Shown here piece by piece: positions 41,603-50,296 of a DNA stretch of 64,000 nucleotides. The translations under genes and the position numbers were made by a program. The notes beneath the pieces are model-generated. The model made no database searches. It saw nothing but the letters and a program-made list of their open reading frames with translations, and was not told the origin of the DNA. The stretch is from Sinorhizobium chiapasense (GTDB taxonomy: Bacteria; Pseudomonadota; Alphaproteobacteria; Rhizobiales; Rhizobiaceae): positions 62,001 to 126,000 of the forward strand of contig NZ_CP133152.1 of NCBI RefSeq assembly GCF_036488675.1, written 5' to 3'. Position 1 is the first letter of the stretch; each line of letters begins with the position of its first letter.

Positions 41603-41703
41603 AGATCTCCGGCCTGATTTGGAGGCGTAAGGCAAAAAACGCGCTTCCGCAACCGAAATCCATTGAAAATCAGCTTGCAGAAGGCAATCGGCTTTGATAA
41701 CCA

Positions 41704-41714
41704 GTTTAGTAAAG
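41704..41714. promoter_or_regulatory. LacI operator O2
   Basis: GTTTAGTAAAG, one base off the perfect palindrome, upstream of the permease gene. Centre-to-centre distance to O3 is 20 bases, two helical turns, which fits cooperative binding. Confidence 0.7.
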
Positions 41715-41723
41715 TTTGCTATC

Positions 41724-41734
41724 GTTTACTAAAC
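41724..41734. promoter_or_regulatory. LacI operator O3
   Basis: GTTTACTAAAC, a perfect palindrome (reverse complement of O1), 13 bases upstream of the permease ATG and just before its GGAGGAG ribosome site, where it would block transcription. Confidence 0.7.
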
Positions 41735-41747
41735 ATGGGAGGAGACC

Positions 41748-42779
41748 ATGCAAAAGACTGGCGGGCAGCTGGTTATGCTCGTTGCCATCAATTGCGTGCT
41801 GCTGGTCCTTGGCGCTGCCATATCGGGCGGCTCGTTCCTTTCGCTGTTCAATCTCCAGTCGATGGCGAGCCAGCTGCCGGAAATCGGCCTTCTGGCCGTT
41901 GGCGTCATGCTTGCCATGTGTGCCGGCAATGGCGGCATCGACCTCTCGGGCATTGCGCTTGCGAACCTCTCCGGCGTGCTCTCTGCGGTGATCGTGTCCT
42001 CCTTCCTGTCGAGCGCCGACAGCGAGACTGCTTTCAGCCTGGCATTCATTGCAGGCGCGATGGCGACAGGTTTCTTCGGTGGCCTGACCAACGGGCTCCT
42101 GATCTCAAAACTCAACATTACGCCGATTCTTTGTACGCTTGGCACGCAGATGGCGTTCATGGGGCTCGCGGTCGTCGTCTCCGGCGGCAAGGCCGTGATG
42201 GTGGGCAGTCCTGCGCTCTTATCCAGCATCGGCAACGATATGGTCCTTGAAGTGCCGATCAGCTTCGTGATCTTCGTCGTCGTGGCGGGATTGATCGCGG
42301 CCGCCTTGAAGTTCACGCCCTATGGGCTCTGGCTGATGTTGATGGGTACCAACCCGAAGGCGGCACTCTACGCAGGCTTTCCGAAGAATGGCGTGCTGGT
42401 GGCCACATATGCAATCAGCGGCACGCTTTCGGGATTGGCGGGCGTCATCATCGCCGCGCGCAACGTCAACGTGAAGTTCGACTACGGCAGCTCGTATCTG
42501 CTGATCGCGATCCTGATCGCGGTCATGGCCGGAGTGAAGCCCGAAGGCGGATACGGGCGCGTGATCTGTGTCATCCTCAGCGCCGTGGCGCTGCAGCTGA
42601 TGTCCAGCCTGCTCAACTTTGGCGGCTTGTCCAACTTCGTGCGTGATTTCGCCTGGGGGCTGTTGCTGCTCACCTTCCTTGCCGTCGGTCGCTACGACCT
42701 GACCGGCTTTCTGTTTCCTGGCAATCGCCAGCCCGTTTCTTTGGCGCCGCGCCCTCACGCGCCGAAGCGAGACAACTGA
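41748..42779 (+). CDS. Ribose-type sugar ABC transporter permease 1
   Basis: 343-residue RbsC/AraH-type permease with about nine membrane segments and the family motif MLAMCAGNGGIDLSGIALANLSGV. It lies first in the operon, with a second, different permease at 45452, so the importer probably uses a heterodimer. GGGAGGAGACC precedes the ATG. Confidence 0.9.
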   Translation: MQKTGGQLVMLVAINCVLLVLGAAISGGSFLSLFNLQSMASQLPEIGLLAVGVMLAMCAGNGGIDLSGIALANLSGVLSAVIVSSFLSSADSETAFSLAFIAGAMATGFFGGLTNGLLISKLNITPILCTLGTQMAFMGLAVVVSGGKAVMVGSPALLSSIGNDMVLEVPISFVIFVVVAGLIAAALKFTPYGLWLMLMGTNPKAALYAGFPKNGVLVATYAISGTLSGLAGVIIAARNVNVKFDYGSSYLLIAILIAVMAGVKPEGGYGRVICVILSAVALQLMSSLLNFGGLSNFVRDFAWGLLLLTFLAVGRYDLTGFLFPGNRQPVSLAPRPHAPKRDN

Positions 42780-42804
42780 GGGAAGCTTTGTTGTGGAGGA
42801 AAAC

Positions 42805-43815
42805 ATGAAAGCATTATCGAAGAAGATGCTGGCCGGCACTGCCGTCGCGGCAGCAATGCTTGCCGGTTCCGCAGGCGCCCTCGTGGCGCAGGAAAAGCCG
42901 GTCATTGCAACCGTCGTCAAGATCAGCGGCATTCCGTGGTTCGACCGCATGAACACCGGTGTGGACGCCTTCGCCGAGGTCAATCCGGACGTGGACGCGA
43001 GCCAGAGCGGCCCGGCCACCGCCGATTCCGCCCAGCAGCTCCAGATCATCCAGGACCTCGTCGCCAAGGGCGTCAATGCGCTTGCCGTCGTTCCGATGGA
43101 TCCGGCCGTGCTCGAAGGCACCTTCAAGCGGGCGATGGAGCGTGGCATCGTCGTCGTGACGCATGAAGCGGACAACCAGACGAACACCAATGCGGATGTC
43201 GAGGCGTTCGACAACGCCGATTATGGCGCTGCGCTGAACGAGCGTCTGGCCGAATGCATGGGCAAAGAGGGCAAGTGGACCACCTTCGTCGGCTCGCTCG
43301 GCAGCCGCACCCACATGCAGTGGGTTGGCGCCGGCGAAGAGAACGCCAAGAAATATTCTGGCATGGAACTCGTGGACCCCAACAACGAATCCTTCGACGA
43401 CGCCAACGGCACCTATGAGAAGGCCAAGGAGATCCTGCGCAAGCACCCGGATATCAAGGGCTTCCAGACCTCCGCCGGCAACGACGTCCTCGGCGTCGGC
43501 CGCGCGATCGACGAAGCCGGCCTGACGGGCAAGGTGTGCCTCGTCGGTACGGGTCTTCCGAACCCCTCCGCCGATCTGCTCGAGTCCGGCGCGATCACCG
43601 CCATCGGCTTCTGGGATCCGCAAAAGGCCGGCATGGCAATGAATGCGGTTGCCAAGCTCCTCCTCGCGAAGAAAGAGGTCACGAACGGCATGGATCTCGG
43701 CGTCGAGGGCTACAACAAGGTGACGGTGAAGAAGGGCGCGGGCGAAGGCCTGCTGATCGTCGGCAACGGCATGGTTCTCGCCGACAAGGCCACCTACAAG
43801 GAACACCTTTTCTAA
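42805..43815 (+). CDS. Ribose-type sugar ABC transporter binding protein
   Basis: 336-residue RbsB-like periplasmic binding protein (family 2). Signal peptide about 1-28 (cut near LVA-QE), then VIATVVKISGIPWFDRMNTG and the repeat-sugar region VEAFDNADYGAALNERLAECM. It has the GIVVVTHEAD and GTGLPNPSAD loops of this family. Ligand unknown; RbsB relatives bind pentoses, tetritols, autoinducer-2 and others. Confidence 0.9.
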   Translation: MKALSKKMLAGTAVAAAMLAGSAGALVAQEKPVIATVVKISGIPWFDRMNTGVDAFAEVNPDVDASQSGPATADSAQQLQIIQDLVAKGVNALAVVPMDPAVLEGTFKRAMERGIVVVTHEADNQTNTNADVEAFDNADYGAALNERLAECMGKEGKWTTFVGSLGSRTHMQWVGAGEENAKKYSGMELVDPNNESFDDANGTYEKAKEILRKHPDIKGFQTSAGNDVLGVGRAIDEAGLTGKVCLVGTGLPNPSADLLESGAITAIGFWDPQKAGMAMNAVAKLLLAKKEVTNGMDLGVEGYNKVTVKKGAGEGLLIVGNGMVLADKATYKEHLF

Positions 43816-43828
43816 TCGCTCCCAAGCC

Positions 43829-43855
43829 GGCCGGGGACCTCCAAGGTCTCCGGCC
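43829..43855. promoter_or_regulatory. Hairpin after the binding-protein gene
   Basis: GGCCGGGGACCT / AGGTCTCCGGCC, a 12-bp stem with one G-U pair and a 3-base loop, 14 bases after the binding-protein stop. A second short hairpin, GCCGCG-CCTA-CGCGGC, follows. Likely lowers expression of the downstream ATPase relative to the binding protein. Confidence 0.65.
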
Positions 43856-43901
43856 GTTCCGCCGCGCCTACGCGGCGTTGGCAATTCACGAAGGATCCGA
43901 C

Positions 43902-45455
43902 GTGTTGGCAAGAGCAAGTAGCGAGCAAGGCTTTGGCCGGTTTCTAGAGCTCCGGAACATCCAGAAATGGTTTGGCGGCGTGCACGCCCTGCGCGGCATC
44001 GACCTCACCCTTCAGCTTGGTGAGGCCTATCACCTTTTGGGCGAAAACGGCTGCGGCAAGAGCACGGTCATCAAGATCATGTCCGGGGCGCTTGAGCCGA
44101 GCGCCGGGGAGATCGTGCTGGACGGCCAGACCTTCACGGCCCTCACTCCGATCCAGTCGCTCGCCGCGGGGATCGAGACCGTATACCAGGATCTCTCACT
44201 TCTTCCGAACCTGACGGTCGCGGAAAACGTCGCTCTGAACGAGCAACTCGTCGGCGCCAATGGCCGCCTGGCGCGCCTCTTCGACCGCTCACGCCTCAGG
44301 CAGACTGCCGAGAAGGCGCTGGCCACTGTCGGTTTGCCGACGGACCGCACGTTCCTCAACACCACGGTTTCCGATCTTCCGCTTGCAGCGCGCCAGCTCG
44401 TGGCGATCGCCCGCGCTATCGCCACCCGTGCCAAGCTTGTCATCATGGACGAGCCCACCACCTCGCTTACTCGCCGCGAGGTCGACAGTTTGATCCGCGT
44501 CGTGGAACGGCTGCGTTCGGAGAATGTCGCGGTGCTGTTTGTCACCCACAAGCTCGACGAGTGCTACCGCATCGGCGGCCACGCCATCGTGTTCCGCGAC
44601 GGGCAATGCGTGGCCCAGGGTCCGATTGAGAATTACAGCAAGAAGCAGCTTGCCGAGCTGATGACGGGACGCGTCATCGATTCCGAGCGCTACAGGATAG
44701 GCAAGCCGAGGGCTGCGGAGCTTCTGAACGTCAGCCGGCTGATGGCCGCCGGCGTTGAGGAAGCCAGCTTTGGCGTGCGGCAGGGCGAGATCCTCGGGAT
44801 CACGGGGCTGGCGGACTCCGGCCGCAACGAGCTTGCCATGGCGATCGCTGGCGTCGAGCCCGCCGGTTCCGGCACGATCACCCTGGAGGGGCGCGACGTG
44901 TCCATAAGACGTCCTGCCGACGCGATCGCGAATGGCATCGGCTATGTCCCCGAAGATCGCCTCGCCGAAGGTTTGTTTCTCGACAAGTCCATTTTCGAGA
45001 ACGAGATCGCGCTGATCATCACGAAACTCAGCAATGCGCTCGGGGTCGTAGACAAGGAAGAAGGCCGCACCATCGCTGCCCGCCTTTCGGAGGAGATGCG
45101 CCTCAACACCAAAGACCTCGATCTTCCGGTCGGTGCGCTTTCCGGCGGCAACCAGCAGCGCGTCCTGATCGGCCGCTGGCTCAGCATCGCACCGAAGCTG
45201 CTCGTCCTCCATGGCCCGACGGTCGGTGTGGACGTTGGCTCCAAGGATACGATCTATCGCGCCATCCAGTCCCTCGCCGAGGCTGGCATGGGCCTGATCA
45301 TCGTCAGCGACGACCTGCCGGAGTTGCTCCAGAACGCCGACCGCATCCTCGTCATGAACAACGGACGCGTCGTTGCCGAGTTCGACGCGGAGCAGGCGAC
45401 CGAGGACCAGCTCTACAGGGCAATGCTGACTTCGAAGATGGAGACCGTTCAATGA
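43902..45455 (+). CDS. Ribose-type sugar ABC transporter double ATPase
   Basis: 517-residue RbsA-type protein with two ATPase domains. The first has Walker A GENGCGKST (about 50) and Walker B LVIMDEPTTSLT. The second has the usual degenerate P-loop (GLADSGRNE) with SGGNQQR and LLVLHGPTVGVDVG, where the canonical DEPT is replaced by HGPT. Start GTG 43902; a TTG at 43905 is possible. Overlaps the next permease by 4 bases. Confidence 0.9.
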   Translation: MLARASSEQGFGRFLELRNIQKWFGGVHALRGIDLTLQLGEAYHLLGENGCGKSTVIKIMSGALEPSAGEIVLDGQTFTALTPIQSLAAGIETVYQDLSLLPNLTVAENVALNEQLVGANGRLARLFDRSRLRQTAEKALATVGLPTDRTFLNTTVSDLPLAARQLVAIARAIATRAKLVIMDEPTTSLTRREVDSLIRVVERLRSENVAVLFVTHKLDECYRIGGHAIVFRDGQCVAQGPIENYSKKQLAELMTGRVIDSERYRIGKPRAAELLNVSRLMAAGVEEASFGVRQGEILGITGLADSGRNELAMAIAGVEPAGSGTITLEGRDVSIRRPADAIANGIGYVPEDRLAEGLFLDKSIFENEIALIITKLSNALGVVDKEEGRTIAARLSEEMRLNTKDLDLPVGALSGGNQQRVLIGRWLSIAPKLLVLHGPTVGVDVGSKDTIYRAIQSLAEAGMGLIIVSDDLPELLQNADRILVMNNGRVVAEFDAEQATEDQLYRAMLTSKMETVQ

Positions 45456-46486
45456 GTGCTTCACGGATCGAGGAGCTTCAGGAGAGCGCCCCCCAGACCC
45501 GGTCCTTCAGCCTGGGAGACCTGATCCGCAGGCGGCCGGAAACGATCACCTTCATGCTGTTGGTAGCGATTTGCGTCATCGTTACGGCAATCAATCCCGG
45601 TTTCCTCCAGCCTTCGACGCTGATCGACATCGGTCGCGCGAGCGTCGTGATGGGTCTGTTCGCCCTCGGCGTCTTTATCATCCTGGCGGCTGGCGGCATC
45701 GACGTCTCGTTCACGGCCATCGCGGCCTTCACGATGTATTCGCTGACGGTGCTGGTGCTCAATCACTTCCCCGCCATGCCGATTGCCGGCATTCTGGTCG
45801 CCGCCATCCTCGGCGGCACGCTTCTCGGCGTCATCAACGGTCTGTTGGTGCACCATTTGAAGGTGCCGTCGCTGATCGTGACGATCGGCACCCAGTATCT
45901 ATTCCGCGGCTTCCTGCTCTCCTTCATCGGCACGGTATGGATCATGTCGCTGCCGCCGCAGATGGGTGCGTTCGGCCGCATGCCGCTCTTTCAGTTCGAG
46001 GCCGCGAACGGTGCCGTGGTCACGCTCCCCTTCTACTTCCTGATCCTGCCGATTGCCGCCCTGGTGACCTGGTGGATCCTGAACCGCACGCTGATGGGCC
46101 GCGCGATTTTTGCCGTCGGCGGGAACGCGAACATCGCCAGCCGCCTGGGCTACAATCTGCGCACGGTCCAGATCTTCCTGTTCGGTTACGCCGGGGCGCT
46201 GGCGGGACTTGCTGGCATCATCCACGTCTGTGCCAACAGGCAGGCCAATCCCTTCGATCTGGTCGGGACCGAGATCAACGTCATCGCAGCCGTCGTCCTC
46301 GGCGGTGCAAGGATCACCGGCGGCACGGGCACCGTTCTCGGAACCCTTCTCGGCGTACTTCTGATCGTCGTCATCAACAGCGTGCTCGTGATGGTGGGAA
46401 TTCCCAGCACCTGGCAGCGGCTTGTCGTGGGCATTTTCATCCTGCTCGCCGCCGCCTTCTTCGTCACCCGTCAGCGCAAGAAATAA
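45452..46486 (+). CDS. Ribose-type sugar ABC transporter permease 2
   Basis: 344-residue RbsC-like permease with motif IILAAGGIDVSFTAIAAFTMYSL and a C-terminal TGTVLGTLLGVLLIVVINSVL. Starts at ATG 45452 overlapping the ATPase stop (ATGA). Followed 22 bases later by dhaK. Confidence 0.9.
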   Translation: MSASRIEELQESAPQTRSFSLGDLIRRRPETITFMLLVAICVIVTAINPGFLQPSTLIDIGRASVVMGLFALGVFIILAAGGIDVSFTAIAAFTMYSLTVLVLNHFPAMPIAGILVAAILGGTLLGVINGLLVHHLKVPSLIVTIGTQYLFRGFLLSFIGTVWIMSLPPQMGAFGRMPLFQFEAANGAVVTLPFYFLILPIAALVTWWILNRTLMGRAIFAVGGNANIASRLGYNLRTVQIFLFGYAGALAGLAGIIHVCANRQANPFDLVGTEINVIAAVVLGGARITGGTGTVLGTLLGVLLIVVINSVLVMVGIPSTWQRLVVGIFILLAAAFFVTRQRKK

Positions 46487-46508
46487 GCCCCTATCCAGAG
46501 AGGAATCC

Positions 46509-47510
46509 ATGAAGAAGTTTCTGAACGACCCGGTCAATTTCGTCGACGAGATGCTGGAAGGCATCTATGGCGCGCACAAGGAACTGACCTATGTCGCCGA
46601 TGACAAGCGCTGCATGGTGACGGCGAAGCCGAAGGCCGGCAAGGTCGGGATTGCGACCGGCGGCGGCTCCGGCCATCTGCCGCTCTTCCTCGGCTATGTC
46701 GGGGATGGCATGCTCGATGGCGCGGCCGTCGGCGGCGTCTTTCAGTCGCCGAGCGCCGAGCAGATGTACCAGGTCACCAAAAAGATCGACCAGGGCGCCG
46801 GCGTCCTCTACATCTACGGCAACTACAGCGGCGACATCATCAATTTCGACATGGCGGCCGAGCTTGCCGATCTAGATGGCATCCAGGTGAAGCAGGTGGT
46901 CGGCAACGACGACGTGGCTTCTTCCGTAGTGGGCGAGGAGCACAAGCGTCGCGGCGTCGCCGGCATCTTCTTCGTTTACAAGGCAGCCGGCGCGGCTGCG
47001 GCCGAGGGCCTGTCTCTCGACGAAGTGACCAGGATTGCCGACAAGGCGCGGTCGCGGACCCGGACTATGGGCGTCGCGCTGTCGAGCTGCGTCGTGCCGG
47101 AGATCGGGCACGCCACCTTCTCGATCGGCGAGGATGAAATGGAAATCGGCATGGGCATCCATGGCGAGCCCGGCATCAGCCGCAAGAAGCTGGCACCAGC
47201 CGACAAGGTCATCGACGAGATGATGGAGCGCATCTTCGCCGAAACGGACTACAAGCAAGGCGACAATGTCGCCGTGCTCGTCAACGGCCTCGGCGGCACG
47301 CCGATGGAAGAGCTTTACATTCTGTTCCGTCGTGTCGCACAGCTTCTCGATCAGCGCGGCGTCAAGGCAAAGCACGTTTGGGTCGGCGAATTCGCGACCT
47401 CGATGGAAATGGCTGGAGCCTCGGTTTCGGTGCTGCATCTCGACGAGGAGCTCGACCGGCTCGTTGCGGCACCTGCCAACACCCCGTTCTTCAAGCACTT
47501 TGCATCCTGA
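46509..47510 (+). CDS. dhaK: Dihydroxyacetone-type kinase, DhaK subunit
   Basis: Binds the ketose substrate covalently. The 333 residues keep the three key residues of E. coli DhaK at the same numbers: His56 (GGGSGHLP), Asp109 (YSGDI) and His218 (GIHGEPGI), the last forming a hemiaminal with the substrate. Dihydroxyacetone or a ketotetrose such as erythrulose are possible substrates. Its operon position behind a sugar importer suggests it phosphorylates the imported sugar or its ketose derivative. AGAGGAATCC precedes the ATG. Confidence 0.9.
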   Translation: MKKFLNDPVNFVDEMLEGIYGAHKELTYVADDKRCMVTAKPKAGKVGIATGGGSGHLPLFLGYVGDGMLDGAAVGGVFQSPSAEQMYQVTKKIDQGAGVLYIYGNYSGDIINFDMAAELADLDGIQVKQVVGNDDVASSVVGEEHKRRGVAGIFFVYKAAGAAAAEGLSLDEVTRIADKARSRTRTMGVALSSCVVPEIGHATFSIGEDEMEIGMGIHGEPGISRKKLAPADKVIDEMMERIFAETDYKQGDNVAVLVNGLGGTPMEELYILFRRVAQLLDQRGVKAKHVWVGEFATSMEMAGASVSVLHLDEELDRLVAAPANTPFFKHFAS

Positions 47511-47516
47511 GGTGAG

Positions 47517-48164
47517 ATGATGGACGCGATAAAGGCTTCCGACCTGATCCGGCTTTTCGAGACCTGGAAGTCGCTTTTTGCCGAACAGCGCGACTTCCTG
47601 ATCTCGCTCGATGGCAAGGTGGGCGACAGCGACCTCGGCATTACCATGAGCAAGGCATTTGCCGCGGCCGCCGAGGCGGTTGCGGTCGAGGGCGAGGCGG
47701 CGGGCATTTCCAAGCTCCTGCGGACGGCAGGGGCGACGATGGCGCGGACTGCGCCGTCGACGATGGGGACGCTGACGGCGACCGGCTTCCTGCGTGCGAG
47801 CAAGGCGACCGAAGGCGCCGACGTATTGAGGACCGGCGAAGCGGCCGGGTTCTGGCGGGCGTTCCGCGACGGCGTCGCCGAGCGCGGAAAGGCGAAGTTG
47901 GGCGACAAGACCTTGCTCGACGTACTGGATCCGATCGCCGTTGCGCTTGAGACTGCGGCGGGCTCCGGCGAACCGCTCGCCAAGGCGCTCGCGGCGGCAG
48001 CGGATGCTTCGGAGCGCGCTCTTGAAGCCACCAAATCGATGCTGGCGCAACATGGCAAGGCAGCCGCCTTCCAGGAGAAAACCATCGGCCTCCAGGATGC
48101 AGGCGCCACAGTCGGCTATTTTCTCATCAAGACCATGGCCGAGTTCGCCGCATCCGACAGGTGA
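47517..48164 (+). CDS. dhaL: Dihydroxyacetone-type kinase, DhaL subunit
   Basis: Nucleotide-binding subunit, 215 residues. The metal/ADP aspartates are Asp32, Asp37 and Asp39 in LDGKVGDSDLGITM; the usual His after the last Asp (DHG) is Leu here. No DhaM phosphotransferase protein is encoded nearby, so the phosphate donor is either ATP directly or an unlinked PTS protein. The start is 6 bases after dhaK, with GAGGTGAG upstream. Confidence 0.88.
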   Translation: MMDAIKASDLIRLFETWKSLFAEQRDFLISLDGKVGDSDLGITMSKAFAAAAEAVAVEGEAAGISKLLRTAGATMARTAPSTMGTLTATGFLRASKATEGADVLRTGEAAGFWRAFRDGVAERGKAKLGDKTLLDVLDPIAVALETAAGSGEPLAKALAAAADASERALEATKSMLAQHGKAAAFQEKTIGLQDAGATVGYFLIKTMAEFAASDR

Positions 48165-48173
48165 CCGGTCGCC

Positions 48174-48193
48174 CCGCGCCCGCAAGGGCGCGG
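48174..48193. terminator. GC-rich hairpin between dhaL and the convergent cyclase gene
   Basis: Perfect 8-bp stem CCGCGCCC / GGGCGCGG with a GCAA tetraloop, 10 bases after the dhaL stop and 33 bases beyond the cyclase stop. Likely two-way terminator, though without a T-run. Confidence 0.6.
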
Positions 48194-48226
48194 CGGCGGG
48201 AACCTCTCAGTGGCGATCCGAATTGG

Positions 48227-49789
48227 CTACTGCACAAGGTAGGTTTCGATCGTGCCAATGCCCCGCAGATCCAGGGCGCAGCGCGGTTCGAGCGTCCACT
48301 GGCCATGGAGTGAGCGCCTGGTCGCCTCGGAGATCTGGATGCCATCGGCAACTCCCTGCGACTCGAGGCGGCTGGCAATGTTCACGGTTTCTCCCCAGAC
48401 GTCGTAGACAAAACGAAGCCGACCGATCAGGCCGGCGACAACCGGTCCCGAATGGATTCCGATCCGGACCCGAAAGCGGTCGCGCTCGGGAGCCATGTCC
48501 CTCAATGTTTCAAGCATGGACTTCGCAAGGGCCACGAGCCTGTCGGCGTGATCGGCCGCGGGTTCCGGAATCCCGCAAGCGGCCATGTAGGCATCGCCGA
48601 TGGTCTTGATCTTCTCCACGCCGTGCTGTTCCGTCAGGACGTCGAAGCGGCTGAACATCCCGTCCAGTCTGCTGACGAGATCGGACGGTGGCAGCCTTGT
48701 CGCGATGGCGGAGAAGCCGACGATATCTGCAAAGAGAATGGAAACCTCTTCGAAGCGGTCGGCGATGATCTCTTCGCCCTCCTGCAATCGGGTAACGATC
48801 TGGTCGGGCAGGATCGCGTGAATGAGCGTATCGGCTCGCCGTTTCTCCGTTTCTATCTGCTGAAGATAGCGGTGCTCGCGGTCGAGCCAGCGCTTCTTCT
48901 CGAGCGTCGAGTTGATGCGTGCGCGCAGCAGGACCGGATTGAACGGCTTCGTCAGATAGTCGTCGGCTCCAGCTTCGATGCATCGGGCCACCGCCGCGAC
49001 TTCGCTCAAGCCCGATATCATGATCACCGGGACGTGCCGCCATCGGCCCTCCGACTTCAGTCGTGAGAGCATCTCTATGCCGTTCATGTCGGGCATCAGT
49101 ATATCGAGCAGAATAAGATCGAACTCGTCCTCGGCCAGTCTTGCGAGCGCCGACAGTCCGGATTCGGCGGTGGCGACGCGATGACCCTCGCGCCGCAGCC
49201 TGCGGGATAGAAGATCACGATTGCTGGCAACGTCGTCAACGACGAGAATTCTGCCACCCTGATCCGGCCATGCGACATGCTCGGTCGTGAACAGGAGCCG
49301 TTCAAGCCCCTCCGCGTCGATTTCGGCTTTCTCCCCCGACTGGAGCGTCTCGATCGATTCGCCGCGCGAAAGGCCCGCAATGGCATCGACCTGCTTCAAA
49401 AGCTCGGCCGCCGCCGCAAGTATGACGCCGAGATCCTCCTTCAGCGGGTGCTCGTCCGAATCCCTTGCGTCTTCGAGCAGCATTTCCGAATAGCCGATGA
49501 TGGCGTTGAGCGGCGTGCGCAGATCATGGCGGAGCCTTGCCTCCGCCTCCGCTTCCGGGATCTGCGCAGAGCAGGCCGTGCCGTCGAGCAGGTGATCGAC
49601 GAGGCCGTTCAGTTGCCTGGCGGCGGTGCCGATCCGCTCCAGGTCGGGCTGCATGTGGCGCAGGCCGAGATCCCGCGCCTGCTCGATAAGCAGCTCCTGA
49701 AAACCCGAAATCGCGCGAGCGGGGCCGGCCAACTTCTGGGCCACATGCGCGGCGATCGCCTGGCGCTGGAATTCGTTCCCGATACTCAT
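48227..49789 (-). CDS. HisKA-like / receiver / class III cyclase fusion
   Basis: 520-residue signalling protein. Residues 60-130 hold a histidine-kinase dimerisation-like helix pair with [17 protein letters not shown] (His about 86) but no ATPase domain. Residues 170-290 form a receiver with VVDD and the phospho-Asp in LLDILMPDMNG (about 228). Residues 340-510 form a class III nucleotide cyclase (SILFADIVGF, KTIGDAYMA, WGETVNIASRLE). ATG 49789 is chosen over an upstream in-frame codon because it follows the expected gap. Last gene of the kinase operon; its output is probably cAMP controlled by phosphorylation. Confidence 0.88.
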   Translation of the reverse strand: MSIGNEFQRQAIAAHVAQKLAGPARAISGFQELLIEQARDLGLRHMQPDLERIGTAARQLNGLVDHLLDGTACSAQIPEAEAEARLRHDLRTPLNAIIGYSEMLLEDARDSDEHPLKEDLGVILAAAAELLKQVDAIAGLSRGESIETLQSGEKAEIDAEGLERLLFTTEHVAWPDQGGRILVVDDVASNRDLLSRRLRREGHRVATAESGLSALARLAEDEFDLILLDILMPDMNGIEMLSRLKSEGRWRHVPVIMISGLSEVAAVARCIEAGADDYLTKPFNPVLLRARINSTLEKKRWLDREHRYLQQIETEKRRADTLIHAILPDQIVTRLQEGEEIIADRFEEVSILFADIVGFSAIATRLPPSDLVSRLDGMFSRFDVLTEQHGVEKIKTIGDAYMAACGIPEPAADHADRLVALAKSMLETLRDMAPERDRFRVRIGIHSGPVVAGLIGRLRFVYDVWGETVNIASRLESQGVADGIQISEATRRSLHGQWTLEPRCALDLRGIGTIETYLVQ

Positions 49790-49808
49790 CCTGCAGATGC
49801 CCTTCAAT

Positions 49809-50174
49809 CTAGGTTGCGAGCAACTGCTCGATCTTCCGGACGAGCTGCGGCAGGTCGACTGGCTTGCTGTCATAGTCGTCGCAGCCAGCCTCGAGCGCCA
49901 TGTCGCGGTCGCTCGCCATTGCGTGCGCAGTGAGCGCGATGACTGGTATTCCTTGCGTCACCGGATTGGCCTTGATGCGTCGCGTCGCCTCCCAGCCGTC
50001 CATTATGGGCAGGCTCATGTCCATGAGAATGAGGTCGGGCTTTTCCGATGCAGCAAGCTCGACGCCCGCCTTGCCATTTTCGGCGATCAGCACGTCGAAA
50101 CCGCGACGAGACAATCGTCGCGAAAGCATGTCGCGGTTCATTTCATTGTCTTCCACCAGAAGGATTCTCGTCAT
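49809..50174 (-). CDS. Single-domain response regulator
   Basis: 121-residue receiver of the CheY/DivK type with acidic pocket VEDNEMNRDML, phospho-Asp in LILMDMSLPIMDGW (about 53) and Lys in DYDSKPVD. No output domain. A ribosome site GAGGAACCGG precedes the ATG. It lies 19 bases before the receiver-cyclase gene and could relay phosphate between the hybrid kinase and the cyclase. Confidence 0.92.
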   Translation of the reverse strand: MTRILLVEDNEMNRDMLSRRLSRRGFDVLIAENGKAGVELAASEKPDLILMDMSLPIMDGWEATRRIKANPVTQGIPVIALTAHAMASDRDMALEAGCDDYDSKPVDLPQLVRKIEQLLAT

Positions 50175-50193
50175 TTCCGGTTCCTCCGGCCTG

Positions 50194-50292
50194 CTGCATG
50201 TTTCCTTGAATCGGACCCGATCCAAGGATGAAGACAGGCAGCGATTCCAAGTGCTGCAGCGCCGCGCGTCGGAAATGACGCGCGGTGCTGCA
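50194..50292. repeat. CTACAG...CATGCAGTAG repeat, reversed and diverged copy
   Basis: CTGCATGTTTCCTTGAATCGG at 50194 is the second-hairpin arm of the repeat family. It is followed by GCTGCAGCGCCGCGCGTC (from about 50256) and GACGCGCGGTGCTGCAG, the first-hairpin part, so the order is reversed relative to 40344-40449. It fills the gap between the kinase and response-regulator genes. Confidence 0.6.
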
Positions 50293-50296
50293 GGCT

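Noticed and set aside
43902..45455. Second ATPase domain of the sugar transporter as broken because of its altered P-loop and HGPT
   Set aside because: A degenerate second nucleotide site is common in RbsA-type proteins, and the frame is intact.
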